Shown one piece after another: positions 34,115 through 43,521 of a stretch of 64,000 nt of DNA. Below the pieces are notes generated by a model. That model was not told the origin of the DNA and made no database searches. It saw only the letters and a list, made by a program, of their open reading frames with translations. The DNA is from JAUWMI01 sp964454265. Lineage in GTDB: Bacteria > Sumerlaeota > Sumerlaeia > MWCT01 > JAUWMI01. A program made the position numbers and the translations under genes. Position 1 is the stretch's first letter. The number at the start of each line of letters is the position of its first letter. Location of the stretch: the NCBI GenBank assembly GCA_964454265.1, contig CAYVXD010000006.1:1-64000 (forward strand), in the 5' to 3' direction.

Positions 34115-35063
34115 GCCTTTGGCCCTCCGTTTCGCCTGCGACAACCTGCATGAAAATGTCCTCCAGCGAAAGTCCAACTGTGCGCAGTTCGAGCAGCTTC
34201 CATCCTGCTGTAACAATGGTCTGAGAAATTTGCGCTCGGATGTCGGTATCCATTTTCGACTCGATGAGGTAGTCATGCTGATTGGGGCTGATTTTCCTGG
34301 CGAGCTGCGCCGTCTGCACGCCCGGGATGCTCCGCAGTCGCGCAATCACTTGCTCAGCAGGCCCTTCGATGGTGGCGTAGGTCTGGGTGGTCTGCTGGAG
34401 CTCAGTGACGAGCTTTTCCGGGGTGCCGAACGCGACGATCCGGCCTTCGTTAATAATGACCACTTTGGAGCAAATCATGCTGACCTCAGGGAGTATGTGC
34501 GTACTCAGGATGACGGTTTTCTTCTTTGCCAGCGATTTAATAAGGGCGCGAATTTCAGAAATTTGTTTAGGATCCAGGCCGATGGTTGGCTCGTCGAGAA
34601 TCAAGACTTTTGGATTACCAATCAGTGCCTGTGCGAGACCAACGCGCTGGTGATAGCCTTTCGAGAGATTGCCGATCAGGCGGGTGGAAACAGACTCGAG
34701 TCCGGTTTCCTCAACGACGCGATCCACGTACGCTGGCCGTTCCTTGCGATTGTAGCCCTTAGCGTGGGCAATGAAGTCCAGGTAGCTCGCAACGGTCATT
34801 TCATTATAGAGGGGAACTGTTTCGGGCATGTAGCCGATGTTGCGTCGGACATCAAGCGAGTGGGTATGAATATTATATCCGGCAACCGAGGCTGTGCCGC
34901 GGGTCGGTGGGGTGTGGCAGGTGAGAATGCGCATGGTGGTAGTTTTCCCCGCAGCATTAGGCCCGAGAAAGCCGAGAATCTCTCCTGTATCAACAGAGAA
35001 CGAGACATCCTGAATAGCAACAGTGTTTCCGTAGACTTTCGTAAGCCCGTCAACAGTGATCAT
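34104..35063 (-). CDS. ABC transporter ATPase, GldA-like
   Basis: A 319-residue ATPase. Walker A is GPNAAGKTTTMRIL (near residue 34), the signature LSKGYHQRVGLAQALIG, and Walker B VLILDEPTIGLDP, followed by the His switch in STHILPEV. After the ABC domain comes a 90-residue C-terminal domain (VIARLRSIPGVQ...LRTVGLSLEDIFMQV) typical of the GldA/NatA group. ATG 35063 has GGAGA upstream. It is the first gene of the four-gene operon. The 35064-35492 stretch upstream has no gene that I can support; a promoter is presumably in it. Confidence 0.92.
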   Translation of the reverse strand: MITVDGLTKVYGNTVAIQDVSFSVDTGEILGFLGPNAAGKTTTMRILTCHTPPTRGTASVAGYNIHTHSLDVRRNIGYMPETVPLYNEMTVASYLDFIAHAKGYNRKERPAYVDRVVEETGLESVSTRLIGNLSKGYHQRVGLAQALIGNPKVLILDEPTIGLDPKQISEIRALIKSLAKKKTVILSTHILPEVSMICSKVVIINEGRIVAFGTPEKLVTELQQTTQTYATIEGPAEQVIARLRSIPGVQTAQLARKISPNQHDYLIESKMDTDIRAQISQTIVTAGWKLLELRTVGLSLEDIFMQVVAGETEGQRHVA

Positions 35064-35492
35064 TCGGTGTCTCCATCAGCCGTACCATTGCACCTCAAGG
35101 TGAGAGCGCTGTGAGAAAAAAACGACCTGGCGGTTGGGTGCTGCAAAACCCGTACCAGCCGCACAGCAGCGCTTAATATGCAATTACACAGTGCCACTAC
35201 TCTGTTGCCCAATCAATGATTGGTCAAAAGCATTAGTATCTCCAGAGAAAAAATCAAGCATAAAAATAGCGGCCTGTGTAGCGGTAGAATGGGCTTATCT
35301 GGCTAAAGGTAGTGAAAGGCGCACCCGGCTGGTTCCACACCTGGTTTGGGTTGGAGCCACTTGACTGGCCCTTACCGTCTATGCCGTGCTTACATGGATC
35401 AGTTCATGACAGGAGCCCAGGTAGCAAGAAATCGCTCAGGGGGTCAGCGGTAGTCTTGCTTCGGGGTGGTCAGACAAGGTGGGGAGATACGA

Positions 35493-35529
35493 AAAGAGCG
35501 CTGAGGTAGGGCAGACCTCAACGCTCTTT
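35493..35529 (-). terminator. 15-bp-stem hairpin downstream of the M16 protease gene
   Basis: AAAGAGCG-CTGAGGT at 35493-35507 pairs with ACCTCA-ACGCTCTTT at 35515-35529 (one mismatch) around 7 bases. Read on the minus strand it ends in TTTT. It lies 53 bp past the M16 stop and is a likely terminator of that gene, although the T-run is short. Confidence 0.55.
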
Positions 35530-35540
35530 CCTCTATTGAA

Positions 35541-35569
35541 GTTGCCATAGGCGAAGTGGCTATGGCAAC
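35541..35569 (-). other. 10-bp-stem hairpin directly after the M16 protease stop
   Basis: GTTGCCATAG at 35541-35550 is exactly complemented at 35560-35569. It lies 12 bp past the stop codon and 5' of the terminator-like stem, so the M16 transcript would end in two successive hairpins. It could protect the 3' end from exonucleases. Confidence 0.55.
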
Positions 35570-35581
35570 AGCAAAGAAGGC

Positions 35582-36841
35582 TTAGAAAGTCACACTGCCG
35601 ACGTTCTGTGTATCAAGTGGATCAGGGCCGAGGGTAACCAGCGCGACATCAGCATTGCGCAGGTATTTTTCAGCTGATTCAAGAACGTCGTGCTTTGAGA
35701 CAGCATCAATTTCCTGAATGACCGTATTGACAGGAATGTGCTTGCCGAAATAGAGTTCGTACTCTGCCAGTCGCATCATGCGGTTTCGGGTGTTTTCAAG
35801 TCCCAGGAGGATTGCCCCCTTAAGCTGAGCTTTTGCACTGGCGAGTTCTGAATCGCTCACTTCATCGCGATAGATTTTGCGAACTTCGCGCAGAACGACC
35901 TCCAGGACTTTTGGCAAATTCTTAGGGCTGGTAGCGCCTGAGATTGCAAAATATCCCACGTCGCGATAGCCGGTTTGACTCGAACCGATGGTGTAAGCCA
36001 GGCCGTGTCGTTCTCTGACTTCTTGAAAGATGCGCGAGCCCATGCCACCGCCCAGAATAATATTCATGACCTCAAAACGATACCGATCTGCCGACGTGCG
36101 TGGTAAGCTTATTGTTCCCAGGCAGAAATGAGATTGGTTCAGCTCCTGCCCAATTCTTCTGATGCCAAAGCGATGCTCAGGCGGCTGACAGCCGTTCCTT
36201 GGTTCTGAGCCATTTGGCAGCTCATTAAAATAGTCTCTTATCACCTCTTCAACTATAGCGGTATCAAAGCTTCCTGCGATGGAAACCACCAAGCGCTTTG
36301 GCGGGAACTCCTTACGGGCAAACTCGGTTACTGTCTGATGGTCAAAGCGCGAGACGTTCGATGCACAGCCGAGAATTGGCCTGCCAAGGCCATTCCCTTT
36401 CCAGAGGTCTTCCGTAAAGAGGTCAACAACGCGCTCCTCGGGGGTATCGTTATAGAGATTAATCTCCTCGAGCACAACACCGCGCTCGCGTTCAATTTCC
36501 TCAGGCTTAAATGCTGAGTTCAGATACAGGTTTGCCAGCAGTTCGATGGCGCGGGGGAGATGCTCGTCAAGAAGTTTGGCATAGAGACAGAGCATTTCAT
36601 GGGTGGTAAAGGCATTAACATCGCCCCCGAGTTCGTTAATCGTAGCGGCAATTTGAGAGACGTTCTGGGAGTGGGTGCCCTTGAAAAACATATGCTCAAC
36701 AAAATGAGTAATTCCATTTTCATACTCGTTCTCCACACGGCTCCCTGCATCCAGCCACAGACCGATGGACACGGAGCGGACATGCGGAATATACTCCGTA
36801 ACAACACGAACGCCACTGTTTAAGACACTTTTGCGAAACAT
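35582..36841 (-). CDS. M16 family zinc metallopeptidase (processing-protease-like)
   Basis: A 419-residue M16 peptidase, the usual size of the single-domain-pair bacterial enzymes related to mitochondrial processing peptidase. The inverted zinc motif is complete: H46-F-V-E49-H50 (THFVEHMFFKG), with the distal Glu in ERGVVLEEINLYND. The second, inactive half contains the LPRTSADRYRFEVMNIILGGGMGSRIFQEVRERHGLAYTIGS block with the R/Y pair that binds substrate. Lacks a signal peptide, so it is probably cytoplasmic. AGGTG precedes ATG 36841. It follows pnp on the same strand but a terminator at 37244-37279 separates the two. Confidence 0.93.
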   Translation of the reverse strand: MFRKSVLNSGVRVVTEYIPHVRSVSIGLWLDAGSRVENEYENGITHFVEHMFFKGTHSQNVSQIAATINELGGDVNAFTTHEMLCLYAKLLDEHLPRAIELLANLYLNSAFKPEEIERERGVVLEEINLYNDTPEERVVDLFTEDLWKGNGLGRPILGCASNVSRFDHQTVTEFARKEFPPKRLVVSIAGSFDTAIVEEVIRDYFNELPNGSEPRNGCQPPEHRFGIRRIGQELNQSHFCLGTISLPRTSADRYRFEVMNIILGGGMGSRIFQEVRERHGLAYTIGSSQTGYRDVGYFAISGATSPKNLPKVLEVVLREVRKIYRDEVSDSELASAKAQLKGAILLGLENTRNRMMRLAEYELYFGKHIPVNTVIQEIDAVSKHDVLESAEKYLRNADVALVTLGPDPLDTQNVGSVTF

Positions 36842-37243
36842 TATACACCTACACTAAGGCCAGAACAATTCTGGTGTCTCAGGCTGAGAGTAGCAACGTG
36901 GCCGCTCGGAGCCTGCCTGGGGTTAACGCTTCTTGGTTTCCTTTTGGGCAATCTTACTTTTTTGATCTGGGCGCGCTCGGGAACGATTCGCGGTCAGCCG
37001 ATCAGGCTGAATCACCCGGGCCGGGAAAGAAAAAGGAGTAAACATATTCCCGGTTCAGGGAAAGAACCGCATCGAATTTCACGAGTTTAGTATAATGGAA
37101 AGAAGAAAACCCGTGTGAATGATGCTCAAGTCTTGCAAAAACAGCAGACGAAAAAATTTGAATGGCTCAAGGTTGCTCCCTATTCTTCATGCCATTTCTA
37201 CCTTGAGATAGTAGCAGATTTTTTGTGGTTGTCAAAGCAAAAA

Positions 37244-37279
37244 AGAGCCTTGAGATAAGTTCTAGATTCTCAAGACTCT
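37244..37279 (-). terminator. Rho-independent terminator of the rpsO-pnp operon
   Basis: On the minus strand AGAGTCTTGAGA pairs with TCTCAAGGCTCT (12 bp, one mismatch) around 12 bases and is followed by TTTTTT. It lies about 150 bp past the pnp stop. The rest of 36842-37430 is AT-rich spacer with a 14-bp palindrome (GCTTTTGCAAAAGC, 37383-37396) and no gene. Confidence 0.75.
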
Positions 37280-37430
37280 TGCAAAACTAAGTATTTAACA
37301 GGAAATTATTGCAATTTGCAATACGCAAGAAATAAAATGGAATATATAGCCAATTTTTCACAAGGTCGTCAATATATTGTACGCTTTTGCAAAAGCTTCG
37401 CTTTGAGGTTAAGGAAGGGGCTTTTTGCTG

Positions 37431-39509
37431 CTATTTCATGGCAGCTTTTCTACTGAGGCGAACGCGGCCGGTATCATTGTCAATGCCGATAACTTTCACA
37501 AGTATGCTATCGCCAGGGCGGCAGACATCTTCGACGCGGGCGATGCGCTTATTGTCGAGTTCTGATATGTGAACTAATCCATCGCGTCCGGGGAGAATCT
37601 CCACGATAGCGCCGAAGTTCGCTACCCGGGTGACCTTGCCCATGTAGATTTTATTAAGCTCAACTTCTGCAGTAAGGGCGTTAATCATTTCAATGGCGCG
37701 AGCAGAGGCTTCATTACCAACAGCGGCGACATAGACTGTGCCGTCGTTTTCCACGTCAATCCGCACACCGGTCTTTTCAATGATATCCCTAATGACTTTG
37801 CCTCCTGGTCCGATGAGGTCCCTGATGCGTTCCGGGTTGATGTGGAGCGTCGTGATGCGTGGGGCATAGGGGGAGAGTTCAGGGCGGGGAGCGCTTAGGG
37901 TCTCGTGCATTTTCTGGAGCACCACGTGACGTGCGGCTTTTGCCTGATCCAGGACTTGGTCGAGAATCTCAAAGCTGACGCCGTCTGTTTTGATATCCAT
38001 TTGCAGTGCTGTGATTCCCTTTTCAGTTCCTGTTATCTTCAGGTCCATGTCTCCCATGTGGTCTTCAAGGCCCGTAATATCGGTAAGGATAACGAAGTGA
38101 TCGTCTCCTTTGACCAACCCCATGGCTATTCCGGCCACCGGGGCTTGTATGGGAATCCCAGCGTCCATAAGGCTGAGGGTTCCGCTGCTCACCGCGGCCA
38201 TGGAGGAGGAGCCGTTGGATTCGAGGATTTCTGAGACCACGCGAATGGTGTAGGGGAAGCTCTCCTTGTCGGGAATAACGGGCTCGAGGGCGCGTTCTGC
38301 GAGTGCCCCGTGGCCTATTTCGCGCCGTCCGGGGCCACGGACTGGCCGCACCTCGCCAACACTATAGGAGGGGAAGTTATAGTGCAGCATAAAGTGTTTT
38401 TCTGAGACACCAAGAATATTATCTATGGTTTGGCGGTCTTGGCTTGTGCCGAGAGTGACGGTGGAGAGCGCCTGGGTCTGGCCGCGTGTGAAGAGTGCAG
38501 AGCCGTGCGTGCGTGGTAGGATATTCACTTCGCACGTGATGGGTCGAATATCCAGCGGGCCTCGCCCATCCTGGCGCATCTTTTTTTCGAGGATCATTTG
38601 CCGGACTATTTTGCTGTCCAGGGTATTAATGGTATTGCTAATAGCCTTTTCTTGATCCGGAAAGGCCTCTGCCAATTGCTCGTTGAGCGTCTGATGGATC
38701 TCCTGAAGGCGCTGCGAACGCTTTTGTTTATCCTCCATGACGCTCAGTTGTTCGAGAAGCGGGAGAGCCAGGGTTTCGACTTGAGAGCCCAGGGTTTCAT
38801 CCTGGGTGACAGTGGGGACTGGCGTTTTTTCCTGGCCAAGTTGCTCGCGGATTTTCTCCTGTATCTCAATGATATTTTGAATCTCGGCATGTGCCAGACG
38901 CAATGCTTTGGAAACTACGGCCTCGGGAATCTCCTTCACCCCGCCCTCCACCATGATTATGGCATGCTTGGTGCCGGCGGCAACAAGGTCCAGCTGGCTC
39001 TTTTCCAGATCATTATAGGTCGGGTTAATAATGAACTGGTCATCAACCATGCCGACGCGCACGCCAGCAATCGGGGTGGTAAAAGGGATGTCCGAGATGT
39101 AGAGAGCAGTGGAAGCGCCAATCAAGGCAGGGAGTTCTGCCGGGTTTTCCTGATCCATAGAGAGGACGGTGACGTAGATTTGGGTTTCGGTAGAATAGCC
39201 TTCGGGGAAAAGTGGGCGAATGGGACGATCAATAAGGCGAGCCTTTAGCATTTCGCTATCCCCGGGTCGGCTTTCTCGTTTGATAAAGCCGCCGGGGATG
39301 CGACCGGACGCATAGAATTTTTCTCGGTAGTCAACGGTGAGAGGAAGAAAATTAACGTTTTCAAGAGGTTTTGATGCAGCTACTACTGCGACCAGGGCAA
39401 CGGTTCCGCCAACCTGAACCAGCACTGAGGCATTGGCCTGTTTGGCCACTTTTCCGATTTCAATTGTTAGAGACTTGCCTCCGAATGGGACCTCAAATTT
39501 TACTGACAT
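37431..39509 (-). CDS. pnp: Polyribonucleotide nucleotidyltransferase (PNPase)
   Basis: A 692-residue phosphorolytic 3'-5' exoribonuclease that degrades mRNA in the degradosome. Domain order is normal: first RNase PH domain (1-220), helical linker, second RNase PH domain (about 310-540) with RDGRGPLDIRPI, NFPSYSVGEVRPVRGPGRREIGHGALAERAL and the active-site ITGLEDHMGDMDLKITG, then a KH domain with IGPGGKVIRDI (GxxG loop), and a C-terminal S1 domain (GKVTRVANFGAIVEILPGRDGLVHISEL). It lies downstream of rpsO as in many bacteria, and a long hairpin fills the spacer between them. Confidence 0.97.
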   Translation of the reverse strand: MSVKFEVPFGGKSLTIEIGKVAKQANASVLVQVGGTVALVAVVAASKPLENVNFLPLTVDYREKFYASGRIPGGFIKRESRPGDSEMLKARLIDRPIRPLFPEGYSTETQIYVTVLSMDQENPAELPALIGASTALYISDIPFTTPIAGVRVGMVDDQFIINPTYNDLEKSQLDLVAAGTKHAIIMVEGGVKEIPEAVVSKALRLAHAEIQNIIEIQEKIREQLGQEKTPVPTVTQDETLGSQVETLALPLLEQLSVMEDKQKRSQRLQEIHQTLNEQLAEAFPDQEKAISNTINTLDSKIVRQMILEKKMRQDGRGPLDIRPITCEVNILPRTHGSALFTRGQTQALSTVTLGTSQDRQTIDNILGVSEKHFMLHYNFPSYSVGEVRPVRGPGRREIGHGALAERALEPVIPDKESFPYTIRVVSEILESNGSSSMAAVSSGTLSLMDAGIPIQAPVAGIAMGLVKGDDHFVILTDITGLEDHMGDMDLKITGTEKGITALQMDIKTDGVSFEILDQVLDQAKAARHVVLQKMHETLSAPRPELSPYAPRITTLHINPERIRDLIGPGGKVIRDIIEKTGVRIDVENDGTVYVAAVGNEASARAIEMINALTAEVELNKIYMGKVTRVANFGAIVEILPGRDGLVHISELDNKRIARVEDVCRPGDSILVKVIGIDNDTGRVRLSRKAAMK

Positions 39510-39574
39510 GAATCATGGACCTTTCTGCATCGCCAGCGAACCAATGAGTCTGCTCTCGCATGAACGGGTCGCAT

Positions 39575-39647
39575 GTTTCGGGCTTTTGAGTTTTCGTGCT
39601 ATTGGAGCACCGTACTTCTTGAACACGAAACCTCAAAATCCCGAAAC
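39575..39647 (-). promoter_or_regulatory. Long hairpin in the rpsO-pnp spacer, possible RNase III site
   Basis: Two 24-nt arms (39575-39598 and 39624-39647) pair with only two mismatches around a 25-nt loop. On the pnp transcript this forms a long double-stranded stem about 65 nt before the start codon. In E. coli the same position carries a stem cut by RNase III that drives PNPase autoregulation. The sequence is not shared by descent as far as I can see; the arms (GTTTCGGG, TTTTGAG blocks) could also be a dispersed repeat. Confidence 0.6.
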
Positions 39648-39851
39648 CGAAACCCCATTAGCTCATGGCGCGCGTTTTTTTTATGTCATCCCTCTGCTAG
39701 ATTTTCTCAGGGGAATGACTGAATGTTTCAGAGTACTTTCCTTCTCTTTGATTTTGGAACTATAGAAGAGGAGTCTGCTTTAGGTTTGTGAGCCATTCTA
39801 TTCCGGACTCAATCACACACAGACACCATTGAAGAATAAGCGACATCGCGA

Positions 39852-40133
39852 TTATTTTCGTAACCCAAGTTGTTTCAGTAGATCGCGATACCGATTCATA
39901 TCTACGTTACGCAGATAGTGTAACAGGTTCTTGCGTTTCCCGACCAATTTGAGAAGACCACGTCGTGAGTGGTAGTCCTTTTTGTGAGTTTTGAAATGCT
40001 CGGTGAGGTTCTGGATGCGTGTAGTCAGGACGGCGATCTGAACTTCAGGCGATCCGGTATCAGTTTCATGAGTTTTGAATTGCTCGATCAGTTCCTTTTT
40101 TTTCTCGGCTGTAATAGACACGGCTGTCTTCAT
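39852..40133 (-). CDS. rpsO: 30S ribosomal protein S15
   Basis: A 93-residue small-subunit protein that binds 16S rRNA helix 22 early in assembly. The family signature is clear: THETDTGSPEVQIAVLTTRIQNLTEHFKTHKKDYHSRRGLLKLVGKRKNLLHYL. The usual length is 89; the extra N-terminal residues come from starting at ATG 40133, while a GTG at 40121 would give the standard SITAEKK start. AAAGGG abuts the ATG, so the later start has a better spacing. It is the first gene before pnp. In E. coli S15 represses its own translation, but no pseudoknot was identified here. Confidence 0.96.
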   Translation of the reverse strand: MKTAVSITAEKKKELIEQFKTHETDTGSPEVQIAVLTTRIQNLTEHFKTHKKDYHSRRGLLKLVGKRKNLLHYLRNVDMNRYRDLLKQLGLRK

Positions 40134-40613
40134 CCCTTTCTAGGACTCACCAGTTGCCAAGAAAGACGTCGGGAGCTCGTCATTCCTAGCAACAGGCGAA
40201 AAAATTCAGGTCGTTCTTATCTTCCTTCACTGACAATATAGTATTTGATTGAATCAGAATTACGATGCGATGTCAACAGTTTAGTGGTGTTAAGACGAAG
40301 AAGGCATTTTTAGCCATAAGTGGGGCTGTGCCAGAAGCTTATGGCAGCGCGTTGGCAGCAGATCAGGCCGCATGAGAGATAAGCTGCGTTGAGTTTCAGT
40401 GTCGGGAGGCATCCGCAGCATGGCGAGCGGCAAACTCGTTATCATTGCCAGGCAAGCGAGATTGGCCTTAAAAAAGGAGCTGAAGAGGGTAAAATTTCTG
40501 TTGCAAAGTTGTTTTACTATCAGGTAATTCCCAAGGTTGTGGGCATTAGTCATGATGCAAGAATAATTGGATGCCTGCCGCCCAGGAGACCGATCTAAAG
40601 GAGGGCGCGGCGC
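40134..40613. other. Divergent spacer between rpsO and the NCS2 permease gene
   Basis: A 480-bp stretch with divergent genes on either side. I see no convincing coding region, riboswitch or repeat. Promoters for rpsO (minus) and the permease (plus) are expected here. AAAGGAGG just before 40614 is the permease ribosome-binding site. Confidence 0.6.
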
Positions 40614-42065
40614 ATGAATGGGCTGAATCGCTTCTTCAAGTTGGACGAATTGGGGACAAACGTCCGCACAGAAGTGGTTGCAGGGATAACCACCTTCATG
40701 ACCATGGCGTACATTGTGTTTGTTAACCCGGCGATACTGAGTGCAAGTGGGGTGCCATTTGAAGGAGCTGTGGTGGCGACATGCATCGCGTCGGGACTAA
40801 TTACGATTCTGATGGGCCTGTTTACAAATTATCCACTGGCCCTGGCATGTGGAATGGGGCTGAATGCAATGGTCTCGTACACCATTGTGTTAAGCATGGG
40901 CGAGACGTGGCAGGTGGGTATGGGTGTGGTGGTTGCAGAAGGGATTCTGGTGCTGATTCTGAGCCTTACCAATCTACGGACGATCATTATGGAGGCGATT
41001 CCGCAGAGTTTAAAATACGCGATAGGAGTGGCGATTGGGTTGTTCATAGCGTTGATCGGACTGAAAGACGCGGGGATCATTGTGTTTGACCAGGCAACCC
41101 TGTTAAAGTTAGGTAATCTGACTTCCGGGGCGACGCTGCTGGCATTGCTGGGATTGATGATTACGGCGGTCCTGGTGGCGCTGCGGATTCCCGGGGCGTT
41201 GCTGATCGGGATTCTGGCTACGGCGGTCATTGGAGCGTTTTGGCCGTTTCAAATAGTCCAGCGGCCTGAGACTGTTTTTGCACTGCCCAGTGATTTTTCG
41301 ACCATGTTTCGGTTTGACCTTGCCGGGGCACTGAAAATTGCACTGATTCCAGTGATTTTTGCGTTTTTCATGACTGACTTTTTCGACACCATGGGAACAG
41401 CAATTGGTATTGGTAAGCAGGCAGGGTTTCTTGATGAACGAGGGAATATTCCCAGGTTGAAGCGGCTGCTGGTTGTAGATTCGCTGGGTGCGGTATCTGG
41501 TGGGATGTTGGGGTGCAGTTCAGTGACGAGTTACATTGAGAGCGCTGCGGGAGTGTCGTCTGGCGGACGAAGCGGGTTAACCGCCGTGGTCACGGGGTTG
41601 CTCTTCTTTGTCGCACTCTTTTTTACGCCGATTATCGCCATTGTCGGGGGCGGCTACAAGGTGATGCAGGAGTTTGCAATCGCCGGACAGCAGGTGTTGT
41701 CGGGTGATGGTAGAGTGTTGATTGAGCAGCTGGGGTTAGAAGGGTGTAAGGTGCTGAAGCAGGGCTATTTGTATCCGATCACGGCGCCAGCGCTTATTAT
41801 CGTCGGATTTCTCATGTTCAAGGTGATTACGGAGATCAACTTTGCAAATATAGAAGAAGGGCTGCCGGCATTTCTGGTTATTCTCGTCATGCCACTCACA
41901 CTGAACATCTCCTACGGGATAGGATTTGGCTTTATAAGTTTTTCTCTCATTAAGGTGCTGATCGGTAAAGGGCGTGAAGTGCATCCTCTCATGTATGTCG
42001 TGTCGCTTCTTTTCGTGCTCTGTTTCATAAGTCCGTGGCTGACTAAGATTGTCAGTGGCGCGTAG
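40614..42065 (+). CDS. NCS2-family purine permease (AzgA-like)
   Basis: A 483-residue inner-membrane transporter with about 13 spans, of the AzgA/PbuG branch that imports adenine, guanine or hypoxanthine with protons. Signature blocks are FKLDELGTNVRTEVVAGITTFMTMAYIVFVNPAIL at the start, ACGMGLNAMVSYTIVL, MTDFFDTMGTAIGIGKQAGFLD, and CSSVTSYIESAAGVSSGGRSGLTAVVTG. These differ clearly from the uracil/xanthine branch. AAAGGAGG precedes ATG 40614. It is a single plus-strand gene among minus-strand neighbours. Substrate within purines is inferred. Confidence 0.92.
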   Translation: MNGLNRFFKLDELGTNVRTEVVAGITTFMTMAYIVFVNPAILSASGVPFEGAVVATCIASGLITILMGLFTNYPLALACGMGLNAMVSYTIVLSMGETWQVGMGVVVAEGILVLILSLTNLRTIIMEAIPQSLKYAIGVAIGLFIALIGLKDAGIIVFDQATLLKLGNLTSGATLLALLGLMITAVLVALRIPGALLIGILATAVIGAFWPFQIVQRPETVFALPSDFSTMFRFDLAGALKIALIPVIFAFFMTDFFDTMGTAIGIGKQAGFLDERGNIPRLKRLLVVDSLGAVSGGMLGCSSVTSYIESAAGVSSGGRSGLTAVVTGLLFFVALFFTPIIAIVGGGYKVMQEFAIAGQQVLSGDGRVLIEQLGLEGCKVLKQGYLYPITAPALIIVGFLMFKVITEINFANIEEGLPAFLVILVMPLTLNISYGIGFGFISFSLIKVLIGKGREVHPLMYVVSLLFVLCFISPWLTKIVSGA

Positions 42066-42338
42066 TTTCGCGAGTGGTCAACAGGATCGCCCTGCGCAAG
42101 AGTCATAGGCGCATTCTGTGGCTGACCGCGGATGTTCTCGGTGGCCCCACGCAGGCCATTTCCCCCAAATCCCGTCATAATGTGGTGGCTTGGCGGGTCA
42201 TGTCATGCTTCCAGCCTCTTGCGAGTTCCGCGTATTTTTTTCATTCGTGTATTCTAGCCCGATAATGTGTAGGTTCACAGATGTAGGGTTATGACTGTGT
42301 GGTGGCGAGCGGACTCACTGGGCTGGTGGGGTCACAGC

Positions 42339-43454
42339 CTACTTGGAAAGGCCACCATTTTCGACGTGAAAGGTTTTGTCCATGGGGAAACGGCTGGTAA
42401 TGGGTTGACGGTCAGTGGCGGTGATAATGGTCTGGAGGTTCTGAGTCAGCGAGGAGAGGAGATGGATTTTGCGATGTTCGTCGAGTTCGGAAGTGATGTC
42501 ATCCAGGAGGAGGATAGGTGTCTGGCCGGTAAAGTCGTGCATGAGGTGAATTTCCGCGAGGCGGATGGCAACGATGGCGGAACGCTGCTGACCCTGGGAA
42601 GCGTAGGTGCGCGCGTCGCTTTTATTGATAAGAATCTGTAGATCATCACGGTGCGGGCCGACGGTGGTTTGTGCGCGGTAGAAGTCGTCTTCGCGGCTTT
42701 CGCGCAGGCGCTGGGAATAGGCGAGCATTGCCTGCTCAGCAGAAAGTTTGCTGCGCGTTTCAAGAAAGTTCTGATAAGAGAGTTCGAGGTGTTCCTGTTC
42801 CTGCGATAGGAGGCTGTAATAGCGTGCTGCATGCGCTGAGAGTTGCTGAATCACCTGGTAGCGAAGGTGGAAAATTTCCGCAGCACTTTCCACGAGCTGT
42901 TGGTCAAGACCCTCGAGCATCGTGTTGATCTGATTGGGCTCTGCTTCGGCTCTGAGGAGGAGATTACGGCGTTTAAGAATCTTGTGAAGGAGCTGAAGAT
43001 GAGTGAGGTAGGTGTGGCTGATCTGGCTGATTTCCATATCCAGGAAGCGTCGGCGTAAGGCCGGTGGGCCTTTGACGATCTGAAGATCATCGGGTGTAAA
43101 GAGAATAGCATTGATCTTGCCCCAGAGGAGGCCGAGGCGGTTAATTTGCTTTTCATCTACAAGGACTGCCTTATCCGTGGGGGAAATGGCGACAGTAACG
43201 TTGTGTTCACCTTCTGAGCGATGAATCGTACCTTTGATTATGGCCACGGTATCGTCGGCGCAATTCCAGGGGAGGCATTCGCGGTCAATGCGGGTACTAA
43301 AGGAGCGACCCGTGGCGAGATAGTAGATGGCCTCAAGAATGTTGGTTTTCCCCTGAGCGTTGTCACCCCAGAAGAGATTCGTCCCGGGGGCGAGCGAGAG
43401 TTTGAGGCCCTGGATATTACGGAAGTTCGTTATCTGTAGTGCGCTAAGGTACAT
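42339..43454 (-). CDS. recF: DNA replication and repair protein RecF
   Basis: A 371-residue SMC-like ATPase that loads RecA at single-strand gaps with RecO and RecR. Walker A is GDNAQGKTNILEAIYYLATGRSF near residue 33, the RecF-specific FTPDDLQIVKGPPALRRRFLD lies near 113, the signature ASQGQQRSAIVAIRLAE near 290, and Walker B LLLDDITSELDEHR follows. ATG 43454 gives the usual MYLSALQITNFRN start; the GTG 9 bp earlier has no better site. It stands apart from dnaA, dnaN and gyrB, its usual neighbours, in this window. It is separated from ubiA by a palindromic repeat. Confidence 0.95.
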   Translation of the reverse strand: MYLSALQITNFRNIQGLKLSLAPGTNLFWGDNAQGKTNILEAIYYLATGRSFSTRIDRECLPWNCADDTVAIIKGTIHRSEGEHNVTVAISPTDKAVLVDEKQINRLGLLWGKINAILFTPDDLQIVKGPPALRRRFLDMEISQISHTYLTHLQLLHKILKRRNLLLRAEAEPNQINTMLEGLDQQLVESAAEIFHLRYQVIQQLSAHAARYYSLLSQEQEHLELSYQNFLETRSKLSAEQAMLAYSQRLRESREDDFYRAQTTVGPHRDDLQILINKSDARTYASQGQQRSAIVAIRLAEIHLMHDFTGQTPILLLDDITSELDEHRKIHLLSSLTQNLQTIITATDRQPITSRFPMDKTFHVENGGLSK

Positions 43455-43521
43455 GAGTAGCACCAGTGGTGCGTGTGCTTAAAAATGAGTCCTGCTGACT
43501 GAGGACATTCTCTATTATTGT

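Noticed and set aside
34113..35114. 333-codon plus-strand frame opposite the GldA-like gene
   Set aside because: A shadow of a clear ABC ATPase on the other strand with no sequence features of its own.
38598..39248. 216-codon plus-strand frame opposite pnp
   Set aside because: Antisense shadow of the conserved PNPase gene.
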